DNA of 8,002 nucleotides from CBDAQR01 sp965199055 (GTDB lineage Bacteria; Pseudomonadota; Gammaproteobacteria; Pseudomonadales; Halieaceae): NCBI GenBank assembly GCA_965199055.1, contig CBDAQR010000010.1, positions 1 through 8,002 of the forward strand, given 5' to 3'. Below the pieces are notes generated by a model. That model searched no databases. It worked only from the letters and a program-made list of their open reading frames with translations, and was not told where the DNA came from. Positions 1 through 6,077 of the stretch are shown here, piece after piece. Position numbers and translations under genes: made by a program. Position 1 is the stretch's first letter. Each line of letters starts with the position of its first letter.

Positions 1-390
1 GGGCTGAACGCGGTACTCACACCGAGTATCAATGACAACGCCGTTACCACGCCCAAGATTGCCGACAACGCTGTTGTGACTACCAAGATAGCAGATCAGG
101 CGGCGACGACTTCCAAACTGGCTTCAAACGCAGTCACCACCGGCAAAATTGCTACTAACGCGGTAACGACACCCAAAATAGCCGATGGTGCAGTAGAAAC
201 TTCCAAAATTGCTGATGACGCAGTAACGAATGTCAAGATCGCTAATAGGGCAGTTAGCACAAGCAAGCTTGGTTTGAATGCGGTACAAACTTCAAATATT
301 AGCAGCTTGGCCGTAACGAGAGACCGAATTGCTCCGCTGGCTGTTAACACGGACCGGATAGCGGATGGCGCGGTAACGATGGCTAAACTG
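1..390 (+). repeat. Thirteen 30-bp (10-residue) repeats in fibre shaft
   Basis: Thirteen consecutive units of exactly 30 bases can be laid out from base 1. Each encodes about ten residues with conserved Ala-Val at positions 4-5, Thr at 7 and Ile/Leu at 10. DNA identity between units is only moderate, so the conservation is at protein level and the array is old, unlike the 96-bp array downstream. The array probably continues left of the window. Confidence 0.85.
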
Positions 391-654
391 GGATCGGATG
401 TTAATCTAAGCGTGCCAGCTTCGGCGACGAGTATCGGTAGCTATGTGATAGTAGCTACCCAAAATGGTCTAGTTACTGATTTACTGGACGCTAACGATAG
501 GCCGGGTGATTCTTTTCAGGGCAGCGCCTTGCGCATACGTCGCCCGGGCCAAGTATCGGGTAACGATCCCGTTTTACCCGGTACATGGCGGTTTTTAGGT
601 GCACCAAGCGGAGCGGGCAACCTTGAAAACGGACTATTTTTAAGAACCGCGTAA
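1..654 (+). CDS. Phage tail fibre protein, C-terminal part (5' end outside window)
   Basis: The frame is open from base 1 to the TAA at 652-654, so this is the last 217 residues of a longer protein. A GTG at 76 is an internal codon, not the start. Residues 1-130 are thirteen 10-residue repeats of the type xxxAVxTxKI (for example NAVTTPKIAD), a pattern common in the shafts of phage fibres. Residues about 131-217 form a non-repetitive end with LPGTWRFLG and a final GLFLRTA; this resembles the tip domains of lambda- and Mu-type fibres, which often end in a GxWRxLG...LfxR pattern. It probably forms a trimeric fibre whose tip contacts the host surface, but that is inference. The following fibre-assembly-like gene supports the call. 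The distal sequence is what would set host specificity. Confidence 0.82.
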   Translation, partial: GLNAVLTPSINDNAVTTPKIADNAVVTTKIADQAATTSKLASNAVTTGKIATNAVTTPKIADGAVETSKIADDAVTNVKIANRAVSTSKLGLNAVQTSNISSLAVTRDRIAPLAVNTDRIADGAVTMAKLGSDVNLSVPASATSIGSYVIVATQNGLVTDLLDANDRPGDSFQGSALRIRRPGQVSGNDPVLPGTWRFLGAPSGAGNLENGLFLRTA

Positions 655-1238
655 TGACGGACTACACACTGAAAAACGCCATTCGCAACCTTAACGGCTC
701 TATTGATTGTGAGTGGGAACACCCTGAACTGGGCTGGATTCCGTTCACCGCTAGCGAGCTCGACAGCGAGACACACGGACAGGAGATTTTTAAACAGCTT
801 GATGCACTTGATCTTCCGATCCGCCCCGCCATCCCCGAGATCGTCACCCCCGCGATGGTCGATCAGGAGAGACGCCGGCGCATCGATGAAGGGTTTGTGT
901 TCAATGATGTTCGCTACAGTTGCAGCGATGCGCACTTACTGAAAATACAGGGTATTGTCACGTTATTGGATGAGGGCAATACGGATTTGCTGGCCTATGA
1001 GCCCTCCCCGGGCCAGCTGATACAGTTTAAAGCCGGTGAGGAGTATAATCTTAACCAGTTTTTCGGGGCCAACAAGGTGTTCAGACGGATGCATAATCAT
1101 ATTTCGAAGATGACTTTGTTTGCGAATAGGCTGAAAACGCACAGCGATACCCTACCACTGGACTATACAAATGACCGATATTGGACAGAAGCGTACTGGA
1201 ACGCAGTGGAAGCGGCGGCGAAAGAGGAGGCAGAATAA
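654..1238 (+). CDS. DUF4376-like tail fibre-associated / assembly protein
   Basis: A 194-residue protein starting at ATG 654, which overlaps the fibre stop (TAATG). There is no strong Shine-Dalgarno, so translation is probably coupled to the fibre gene. The N-terminal part (residues about 10-45) has a NGSIDCEWEHPELGWIPFTA pattern followed by D-x-E-T-x-G. This is typical of small proteins encoded directly after tail fibres. The middle (about residues 72-110) has RRRRIDEGFVFNDVRYSC, matching the R-x-x-x-x-x-GF-x-F-x-G-x-x-Y/F signature I associate with DUF4376. The C-terminal part is charged and helical, ending in an Ala/Glu-rich tail. Likely role: a fibre chaperone or a fibre-bound structural protein; which one cannot be told from sequence. 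Confidence 0.82.
   Translation: MTDYTLKNAIRNLNGSIDCEWEHPELGWIPFTASELDSETHGQEIFKQLDALDLPIRPAIPEIVTPAMVDQERRRRIDEGFVFNDVRYSCSDAHLLKIQGIVTLLDEGNTDLLAYEPSPGQLIQFKAGEEYNLNQFFGANKVFRRMHNHISKMTLFANRLKTHSDTLPLDYTNDRYWTEAYWNAVEAAAKEEAE
1224..1230 (+). promoter_or_regulatory. Strong Shine-Dalgarno that fixes the start at 1238
   Basis: GAGGAGG lies 7 bases before the ATG at 1238, inside the end of the preceding gene. It supports 1238 over the in-frame upstream ATG at 1181, which would lie deep within the previous gene and lacks such a site. Confidence 0.75.
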
Positions 1239-1681
1239 TGTCTTTGGACTGGTTTTCGAACAAGAAAAAAGAGAAAAAAAAGTCGGAACAAGAGACGAAC
1301 GAGCAAACGGGCCCATGGGAACCGGCGGTACCGTATCTAAAACACGGGCTGTCAGAGATTTTCAGACGCTTCAGTGGTTCGCCCATGGTACCCGGAGACC
1401 CGTTCTCGGCGGCCAGTGGGGGTGTGCCTATTGGTGGACTGGCAGGCCTGTTAAACCAGAACAACTTTTTGAGCGGTCGGAATCATGTCAGGCGCATACA
1501 GAGTCAACGAAACCGACCACAGGGCGCGCCGGTCAATCCCCTATACGATCAGGCACTGCCGTTCGGTGCCCAGCCGTACCGTTACGCCCCTATTGTACCG
1601 CAGGTGTATAACCCCCTGTTGCAAGACCCTTCCATTGCGGAAGCCATTAAACGTCTTCAAGGCATTGCTGCCCCGGGGTAA
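1238..1681 (+). CDS. Small structural-region protein with PWEP-PYL motif, unknown function
   Basis: 147 residues, starting at ATG 1238 in a TAATG overlap with the previous stop. The N-terminus MSLDWFSNKKKEKKK is strongly basic. Residues about 26-42 read GPWEPAVPYLKHGLSEIF, which recalls the PWxxxQPYLxxxxxxA motif often seen at the start of larger podovirus virion proteins. The middle is Gly/Pro-rich (GGVPIGGLAGLLN). The C-terminal half is proline- and tyrosine-rich, with PLYDQALPFGAQPYRYAPI, and ends in a short helix containing AIKRLQGIA. There is no signal peptide or clear transmembrane segment. It sits four bases before the large repeat gene. Because the PWxxxPYL motif and the core domain of the next gene can occur in one protein elsewhere, this may be the N-terminal module of that protein encoded separately (inference). 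Confidence 0.78.
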   Translation: MSLDWFSNKKKEKKKSEQETNEQTGPWEPAVPYLKHGLSEIFRRFSGSPMVPGDPFSAASGGVPIGGLAGLLNQNNFLSGRNHVRRIQSQRNRPQGAPVNPLYDQALPFGAQPYRYAPIVPQVYNPLLQDPSIAEAIKRLQGIAAPG

Positions 1682-1684
1682 TTG

Positions 1685-3085
1685 ATGTCCCAATTTCTAC
1701 CGACCAGAGCCGAACGAAACCGTAAAAGCGGTGCCAATCGCGGTGGTGGGTTTATACGACCACTCCCCAACAACAATGCGGGCTTTAATTTTTTAGCGAA
1801 TGACCCTGGTCTAAATATCACACCTGAGGTACAGCGCCAGATTGATGAGGCCAAACGGCGGCTGGCGGGTGAAGCGGGCATCGAACCGGCTACCCCTGCA
1901 CCGTTCACTCCCCCTGCGCCGACTGCACCGCTCACTCCCCCTGCGCCGACGACCCTGACGACTGCACCGTTCACTCCCCCTGCGCCGACGACCCTGACGA
2001 CTGCACCGTTCACTCCCCCTGCGCCGACGACCCTGACGACTGCACCGTTCATCACACCTGAGGTACAGCGCCGGATTGATGAGGCCAAACGGCGGCTGGC
2101 GGGTGAAGCGGGCATCGAACCGCGGGCTACCCCTGCACCGCTCACTCCCCCTGCGCCGACTGCACCAGCACCGACGACACAGACCGCTGAACAGCAGGCA
2201 CAGGCCGCTAAACAGCAGGCACAGGCCGCTAAACAGGCTGACAAGGAAGATTTCTTCTACACGTCGTTCGAACCTAACCGCATTGCGGATTTCAGCGATG
2301 ACACCCGTGCGGCGTTTGAGCGCATTCGAAACCGCGGTATCCCCGCAGAGCTCACAGAAGCCTTTGCACGGAGTTTTAACCTGAAGCCCTCTCTGGATAC
2401 CCGTAACGCCTATCGTGGCGTGAAAGGGCTTAAACCGGGCGTGGGGACGCTTCTGGCGGACAGACAGGCTTTTGGTCTGGCACCGTCAGACGCCACTGGA
2501 TTGGCGCTGACAGGCCAGCGCGATCTGACCCAGTCCGCGCCGACGCGCGAAGCACTGGCCCGCGCCCGCAGCGACACGCTATCGGGCGCCACTGGATTGG
2601 CGCTGACAGGCCAGCGCGATCTGACCCAGTCCGCGCCGACGCGCGAAGCACTGGCCCGCGCCCGCAGCGACACGCTATCGGGCGCCACTGGATTGGCGCT
2701 GACAGGCCAGCGCGATCTGACCCAGTCCGCGCCGACGCGCGAAGCACTGGCCCGCGCCCGCAGCGACACGCTATCGGGCGCCACTGGATTGGCGCTGACA
2801 GGCCAGCGCGATCTGACCCAGTCCGCGCCGACGCGCGAAGCACTGGCCCGCGCCCGCAGCGACACGCTATCGGGCGCCACTGGATTGGCGCTGACAGGCC
2901 AGCGCGATCTGACCCAGTCCGCGCCGACGCGCGAAGCACTGGCCCGCGCCCGCAGCGACACGCTATCGGGCGCCACTGGATTGGCGCTGACAGGCCAGCG
3001 CGATCTGACCCAGTCCGCGCCAACGCGCGAGGCACTGGCCCGCGCCCGCAGCACACGCTATCGGACGCCACTGGATTGGCGCTGA
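1685..3085 (+). CDS. Large repeat-rich virion protein, N-terminal fragment (frame broken)
   Basis: First piece of a gene that originally ran to 5630. The ATG at 1685 (three bases after the previous stop, weak GGGG at 1675-1678) is preferred over the TTG at 1682. Residues 1-44 are basic then Gly/Asn-rich. At residues 45-160 a helical segment ITPEVQRxIDEAKRRLAGEA occurs twice, separated by a Pro/Thr-rich linker. Residues about 168-185 are AEQQAQAAKQQAQAAKQ, a likely short helix. Residues about 190-268 are unique (for example FFYTSFEPNRIADF). From residue 269 the 32-residue repeats begin. In the sixth repeat one base is missing near 3052/3053, after which the frame runs through a non-repeat tail to TGA at 3083-3085. 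That tail is an artefact of the shift. Probably a virion, possibly DNA-ejection, protein (inference). Confidence 0.8.
   Translation: MSQFLPTRAERNRKSGANRGGGFIRPLPNNNAGFNFLANDPGLNITPEVQRQIDEAKRRLAGEAGIEPATPAPFTPPAPTAPLTPPAPTTLTTAPFTPPAPTTLTTAPFTPPAPTTLTTAPFITPEVQRRIDEAKRRLAGEAGIEPRATPAPLTPPAPTAPAPTTQTAEQQAQAAKQQAQAAKQADKEDFFYTSFEPNRIADFSDDTRAAFERIRNRGIPAELTEAFARSFNLKPSLDTRNAYRGVKGLKPGVGTLLADRQAFGLAPSDATGLALTGQRDLTQSAPTREALARARSDTLSGATGLALTGQRDLTQSAPTREALARARSDTLSGATGLALTGQRDLTQSAPTREALARARSDTLSGATGLALTGQRDLTQSAPTREALARARSDTLSGATGLALTGQRDLTQSAPTREALARARSDTLSGATGLALTGQRDLTQSAPTREALARARSTRYRTPLDWR
1817..2166 (+). repeat. Duplicated helix + Pro/Thr linker block in gene 4 N-terminus
   Basis: A block encoding ITPEVQRQIDEAKRRLAGEA plus GIEP and a Pro-rich tail begins at 1817 and again at 2051, 234 bases apart. 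The copies are nearly identical; the second carries one extra codon (EPRATP against EPATP) and an R for Q change. Between them lies a 39-bp tandem unit (13 residues, TTLTTAPFTPPAP) at 1949-1987 and 1988-2026, with a partial third copy to 2050. All changes are multiples of three, so the frame is kept. Confidence 0.9.
2189..2236 (+). repeat. 21-bp tandem repeat encoding a heptad, about 2.3 copies
   Basis: EQQAQAA (2189-2209) and KQQAQAA (2210-2230) are followed by a partial KQ. The 7-residue period and Gln/Ala content suggest a short helix or coiled-coil segment between the Pro-rich linker and the unique domain of gene 4. Confidence 0.8.
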
Positions 3086-3831
3086 CAGGCCAGCGCGATC
3101 TGACCCAGTCCGCGCCAACGCGCGAGGCACTGGCCCGCGCCCGCAGCGACACGCTATCGGACGCCACTGGATTGGCGCTGACAGGCCAGCGCGATCTGAC
3201 CCAGTCCGCGCCAACGCGCGAGGCACTGGCCCGCGCCCGCAGCGACACGCTATCGGACGCCACTGGATTGGCGCTGACAGGCCAGCGCGATCTGACCCAG
3301 TCCGCGCCAACGCGCGAGGCACTGGCCCGCGCCCGCAGCGACACGCTATCGGACGCCACTGGATTGGCGCTGACAGGCCAGCGCGATCTGACCCAGTCCG
3401 CGCCAACGCGCGAGGCACTGGCCCGCGCCCGCAGCGACACGCTATCGGACGCCACTGGATTGGCGCTGACAGGCCAGCGCGATCTGACCCAGTCCGCGCC
3501 AACGCGCGAGGCACTGGCCCGCGCCCGCAGCGACACGCTATCGGACGCCACTGGATTGGCGCTGACAGGCCAGCGCGATCTGACCCAGTCCGCGCCGACG
3601 CGCGAAGCACTGGCCCGCGCCCGCAGCGACACGCTATCAGACGCCACCGGTCTGGCGCTGACAGGCCAGCGCGATCTGACCCAGTCCGCGCCAACGCGCG
3701 AAGCACTGGCCCGCGCCCGCAGCGACACGCTATCGGACGCCACTGGATTGGCGCTGACAGGCCAGCGCGATCTGACCCAGTCCGCACCAACGCGCGAGGC
3801 ACTGGCCCGCGCCCGCAGCGACACCTTCTCG
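2489..3831 (+). repeat. 14-copy tandem array of a 96-bp (32-residue) coding unit
   Basis: Units start at 2489, 2585, 2681, 2777, 2873, 2969, 3064, 3160, 3256, 3352, 3448, 3544, 3640 and 3736. Every spacing is 96 except 95 between units 6 and 7. Each encodes (G/D)ATGLALTGQRDLTQ followed by SAPTREALARARSDTLS, probably two helices joined at the Ser-Ala-Pro. Units 2-5 are identical to each other (first codon GGC, gccgacgcgcgaagc inside). Units 7-11 form a second identical group (first codon GAC, gccaacgcgcgaggc). Unit 6 begins like the first group and continues like the second. Units 12-14 are mixed. This block structure implies recent expansion or homogenisation, and makes the copy number uncertain in any short-read assembly. 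Confidence 0.95.
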
Positions 3832-4605
3832 CCCGACAGTCTTCAGGCTTTTCAAAATGTGCGCGATTTCGGCCGTTCAGGTGACACACAGCTGGGTGCA
3901 GGCCTGTTACGGCAGGCAGCGCAGGGGCCGCAGGTCGCCGCTACCGCCAGAAACACGCTGACAGACCTGTTAAACCCGGGTGGCGACAGCGGCCTGTTTT
4001 ACAACACGCTGGTCAAGGACGCGCTGGCTGATGCCGTACCCGCCGCCGCCGCTACGTTCTCACGTGCTGGACTGCTCAACTCCTCCATGGCACAGGATTA
4101 CATAGGCCGCGCTGCCGGTGAGGCGGTAGCCTCGACACTGGCCCCTTATGAGTACGATTTTAGGCAGCGCGGGCTGGATCGCGCCCTGTCGGCGGCCAAT
4201 CTGGCCCCGACACTGGATCGTGCGGCCTACACCCCCGGACAGACGCTGTACGGTCTGGGCGAGAGTGAAGAGGCGTTTAACCGTGACCAGATTGCGGCGT
4301 TGAGCAGTATTGGTCAGCAACAGGAAGCGTTCGACCAGACGCAGCGTGGTGAGATAGCACAGGCCGGACGTGAGCGAGACCTGTTCAACCAGACCCGTTT
4401 GAACGCTCTACAATCGCTGGGCGGTCAGGTCGAGGCGTTCGACCAGACGCAGCGCGGTGAGATAGCACAGGCCGGACGTGAGCGAGACCTGTTCAACCAG
4501 ACCCGTTTGAACGCCCTACAATCGCTGGGCGGTCAGGTCGAGGCGTTTGACCAGACGCAGCGCGGTGAGATAGCACAGGCCGGACGTGAACATAGACCTG
4601 TTTAA
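3053..4605 (+). CDS. Large repeat-rich virion protein, middle fragment (same gene, frame +1 shifted)
   Basis: Continuation of the gene that starts at 1685, now in a different frame because of the missing base in repeat 6. No genuine start lies here; the TTG at 3076 is inside a repeat. It carries repeats 7-14, then a unique core (about 3832-4290). The core contains LLNPGGDSGLFYNTLVKDAL, a segment with FSRAGLLNSSMAQDYIGRA, and YEYDFRQRGLDRALSAANLA. The pattern NP-G..., then G-x-L-x-S-S, then a YxxxRxRxxxxA helix is one I associate with podovirus virion proteins encoded near the ejection genes. From about 4276 an 18-residue helical repeat starts (FNRDQIAALSSIGQQQEA and so on), with 108-bp tandem units from 4330. 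The frame breaks in the third unit, at the extra T in gaacatagacc (about 4588-4598), and stops at TAA 4603-4605. Confidence 0.8.
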
Positions 4606-5177
4606 CCAGACCCGTTTGAACGCTCTGCAATCGCTGGGCCGGTGAGATAGCACAGGCCGGACGTCAGGCCGAGGCGTTTGACCACGCAGCGTGGTGAGAT
4701 AGCACAGGCCGGACGCAGCTCTACAATCGCTGGGCGAGGCGTGAGCGCGGTGAGATAGCACAGGCCGGACGTGAGCGAGACCTGTTAACCAGACCCGTTT
4801 GAACGCCCTACAATCGCTGGGCGGTCAGGTCGAGGCGTTTGACCAGACGCAGCGCAGGCCAATCGCTGGGCGGTCAGGTCGAGGCGTTTGAGCGCGGTGA
4901 GATAGCACAGGCCGGACGTGAACAGGACCTGTTTAACCAGAGGTCAGGTCGAGGCGTTTGACCAGACGCAGCGCGGTGAGATGAGGCCGGACGTGAACAA
5001 GACCTGTTCAACCAGACCCGTTTGACGCACGCTCTGCAATCGCTGGGCCGCTCAGCAGGCCGAGGCGTTTGACCAGACGCAGCGCGGTGAGATAGCACAG
5101 GCCGGACGTGAACATAGACCTGTTTCAACCAGACCCGTTTGAACGCTCTGCAATCGCTGGGCCGTCAGGCCGAGGCG
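4330..5177 (+). repeat. Second tandem array, 108-bp (36-residue) unit; right half scrambled
   Basis: Units beginning at the Phe codon of FDQTQRGEIAQAGRERDL start at 4330, 4438 and 4546, exactly 108 bases apart. Each 36-residue unit is two 18-residue helical sub-repeats (the second is FNQTRLNALQSLGGQVEA). From about 4590 the copies continue but with single-base indels and larger losses. Examples are cctgttaacc for cctgttcaacc near 4782, the ctgggc/cggtgagatag junction near 4639, ggacgt/caggccgagg near 4664, and aaccag/aggtcagg near 4940. The aggccggacg core appears about seven times in 4546-5178. No frame is open through this part. Confidence 0.9.
4606..5117 (+). other. Corrupted coding repeat segment of gene 4 (no open frame)
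   Basis: This stretch holds only pieces of the 108-bp repeat and no independent gene. Its sequence is recognisable throughout as the same unit, but units vary in length and all three + frames are interrupted. The clean frames on both sides (ending near 4590, resuming near 5118) encode consecutive 18-residue repeats of one protein. The segment is therefore best treated as a damaged or misassembled stretch of coding DNA, not intergenic space. Confidence 0.85.
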
Positions 5178-5630
5178 TTCGATATCAGCAAGTTGGCGGC
5201 CTTGCGTGAGGCGGGCCGCTACGGCGACACTTTCGCCCAAAACCGACTGAATCAGTTGCGTAGTATCGGGCAGGAACAGGATCAGTTCACCATAGACTCG
5301 ATTAATCGCCTGCTGGGCGTCGGGCAGCTCAAGGATGAGATCGAATCAAACCGCATTAACGCACTGGCCAATATTGGTTCGCAGCAGACCGCCAGAGATC
5401 AGGAGATCATCAATGCGATGGTGCAGAAGCACAATGAAGAACAGGCTGCGAGCTTTGAAGAACTGGCCCGCTATCTGTCCCTGATCAGCCCGCTGGCAGG
5501 ACTGGGCACTACCGGGCTATCATCCACTGTAGGTACGGGTGATCTTACCGCCATCAATCGCCCCAGCGCAGTGAGTGCACTGGGGCAAAGCCTGAAAAGC
5601 ATTGCGGGTTTAGGTAACTTATTTGAATAA
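5118..5630 (+). CDS. Large repeat-rich virion protein, C-terminal fragment
   Basis: The last part of the gene begun at 1685. The frame is open from 5118 (TAG at 5115-5117 comes from the inserted base in gaacatagacc) to TAA at 5628-5630; the TTG at 5139 is an internal Leu codon. It opens with the end of a 108-bp unit, then five diverged 18-residue helical repeats: FDISKLAALREAGRYGDT, FAQNRLNQLRSIGQEQDQ, FTIDSINRLLGVGQLKDE, IESNRINALANIGSQQTA and a weaker fifth. These older copies show the period is a real structural feature. The end is a Gly/Ser/Thr-rich tail with LAGLGTTGLS and SIAGLGNLFE. Repaired, the whole gene would encode roughly 1,300 residues. Confidence 0.82.
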   Translation, partial: TCFNQTRLNALQSLGRQAEAFDISKLAALREAGRYGDTFAQNRLNQLRSIGQEQDQFTIDSINRLLGVGQLKDEIESNRINALANIGSQQTARDQEIINAMVQKHNEEQAASFEELARYLSLISPLAGLGTTGLSSTVGTGDLTAINRPSAVSALGQSLKSIAGLGNLFE

Positions 5631-5651
5631 GCTCGATTATAGGTAAATAAC

Positions 5652-6077
5652 ATGGCTGGATTACTGGATTTTTTTACGCCGCAGCGCACCCAGGCACTGT
5701 ATGGCTTGGGGCAGATACTGGCAGGCGATAATGGCGCTGACGACACCTTTGCCGCACTGGCAGAAGGACGACTTCTGGCCCAAAAACGCGCCGAAGAAGA
5801 GCAGGCCATGGCCGCAATGGGGGGTGTGGGTGTTGATCCCATGGCCTCGATGCCCGGTATGAGCGGCACCCCCAGTATCGAAAACCTCCCTATAGACGCT
5901 GCCAGCATGGGCTCATATATTGGCGAAATGCTCCGCGGCACCCCCTCAGGCGCGGGGATTGACCCTCTGGCCTCGATGGGGGGTATGGGCACTGGAGACA
6001 CCGAAAAAAAAAAAAAGGGCTTCAGCTACTCCTCGGTCTGGGGCAGATCGCCTAAGAGCCGGACAGCTCACCCCTGA
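5652..6077 (+). CDS. Putative virion (ejection-type) protein, N-terminal part before A13 frame break
   Basis: ATG at 5652 is preceded by AGGTAA at 5641-5646. The N-terminus MAGLLDFFTPQRTQALYGLG is amphipathic and resembles the starts of phage pilot-type proteins (GLLDxxxP...AL...G). A charged helix follows (EGRLLAQKRAEEEQAM). Then comes a Met/Gly-rich flexible linker in which the motif G(V/I)DP(M/L)ASM occurs twice (about residues 57-63 and 103-109). At 6004-6016 a run of 13 A is read as Glu-Lys-Lys-Lys-Lys. After that this frame gives an unconvincing tail and stops at TGA 6075-6077. The true continuation is the frame ending at 7140. Deleting one A (or adding two) joins them into a 495-residue protein. 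Confidence 0.8.
   Translation: MAGLLDFFTPQRTQALYGLGQILAGDNGADDTFAALAEGRLLAQKRAEEEQAMAAMGGVGVDPMASMPGMSGTPSIENLPIDAASMGSYIGEMLRGTPSGAGIDPLASMGGMGTGDTEKKKKGFSYSSVWGRSPKSRTAHP
6004..6016 (+). other. 13-A homopolymer with in-phase A_AAA_AAG slippery site at the frame break
   Basis: Thirteen consecutive A are followed by GGGC. In the upstream frame the last seven tract bases read A AAA AAG, the dnaX-type -1 slippery heptamer. A -1 ribosomal shift would end 13 codons later at TAA 6053-6055, after a hydrophobic tail. Reaching the long downstream frame needs the equivalent of 12 (or 15) A, which RNA polymerase slippage or a simple sequence error could supply. Confidence 0.85.

Noticed and set aside
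1171..1611. Alternative + strand frame over the 147-residue gene
   Set aside because: It starts inside the previous gene without a ribosome site and overlaps a frame with a strong Shine-Dalgarno. Its basic, Cys/Arg/Thr-rich composition looks like an out-of-frame shadow.
2489..3831. CRISPR array
   Set aside because: The 96-bp units are directly adjacent with no unique spacers, are translated in frame, and no cas genes are present.
2410..3889. Long minus-strand open frames of several hundred codons across the 96-bp array
   Set aside because: The unit is a multiple of three, so any frame without a stop in one copy stays open in all. They lack ribosome sites, give Arg/Trp- or Cys/Arg-rich sequences, and lie antisense to a convincing + strand gene.
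4606..5117. Insertion sequence or mobile element disrupting gene 4
   Set aside because: All of the sequence is derived from the 108-bp repeat; there is no transposase, no terminal inverted repeats and no foreign DNA.
4330..5177. Diversity-generating retroelement target or other hypervariable cassette
   Set aside because: The changes are insertions and deletions, not adenine-directed substitutions. No template repeat or reverse transcriptase is seen in the window.
5631..5651. Terminator or promoter between gene 4 and gene 5
   Set aside because: The gap is only 21 bases, with no stem-loop plus U-run and no -10/-35 pair; it holds just a ribosome site.
5471..6001. Minus-strand frame across the boundary of gene 4 and gene 5
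   Set aside because: It crosses a clear stop/start junction of two + strand genes, and its composition (Ser/Pro/Ala-rich) is the antisense of Gly/Met-rich coding sequence.
5920..6003. TTG at 5920 as the real start of the downstream gene 5 frame
   Set aside because: There is no Shine-Dalgarno. The encoded residues before the A tract are Trp/Pro/Arg-rich noise overlapping a convincing upstream frame, so the frame is a continuation across the A13 tract.
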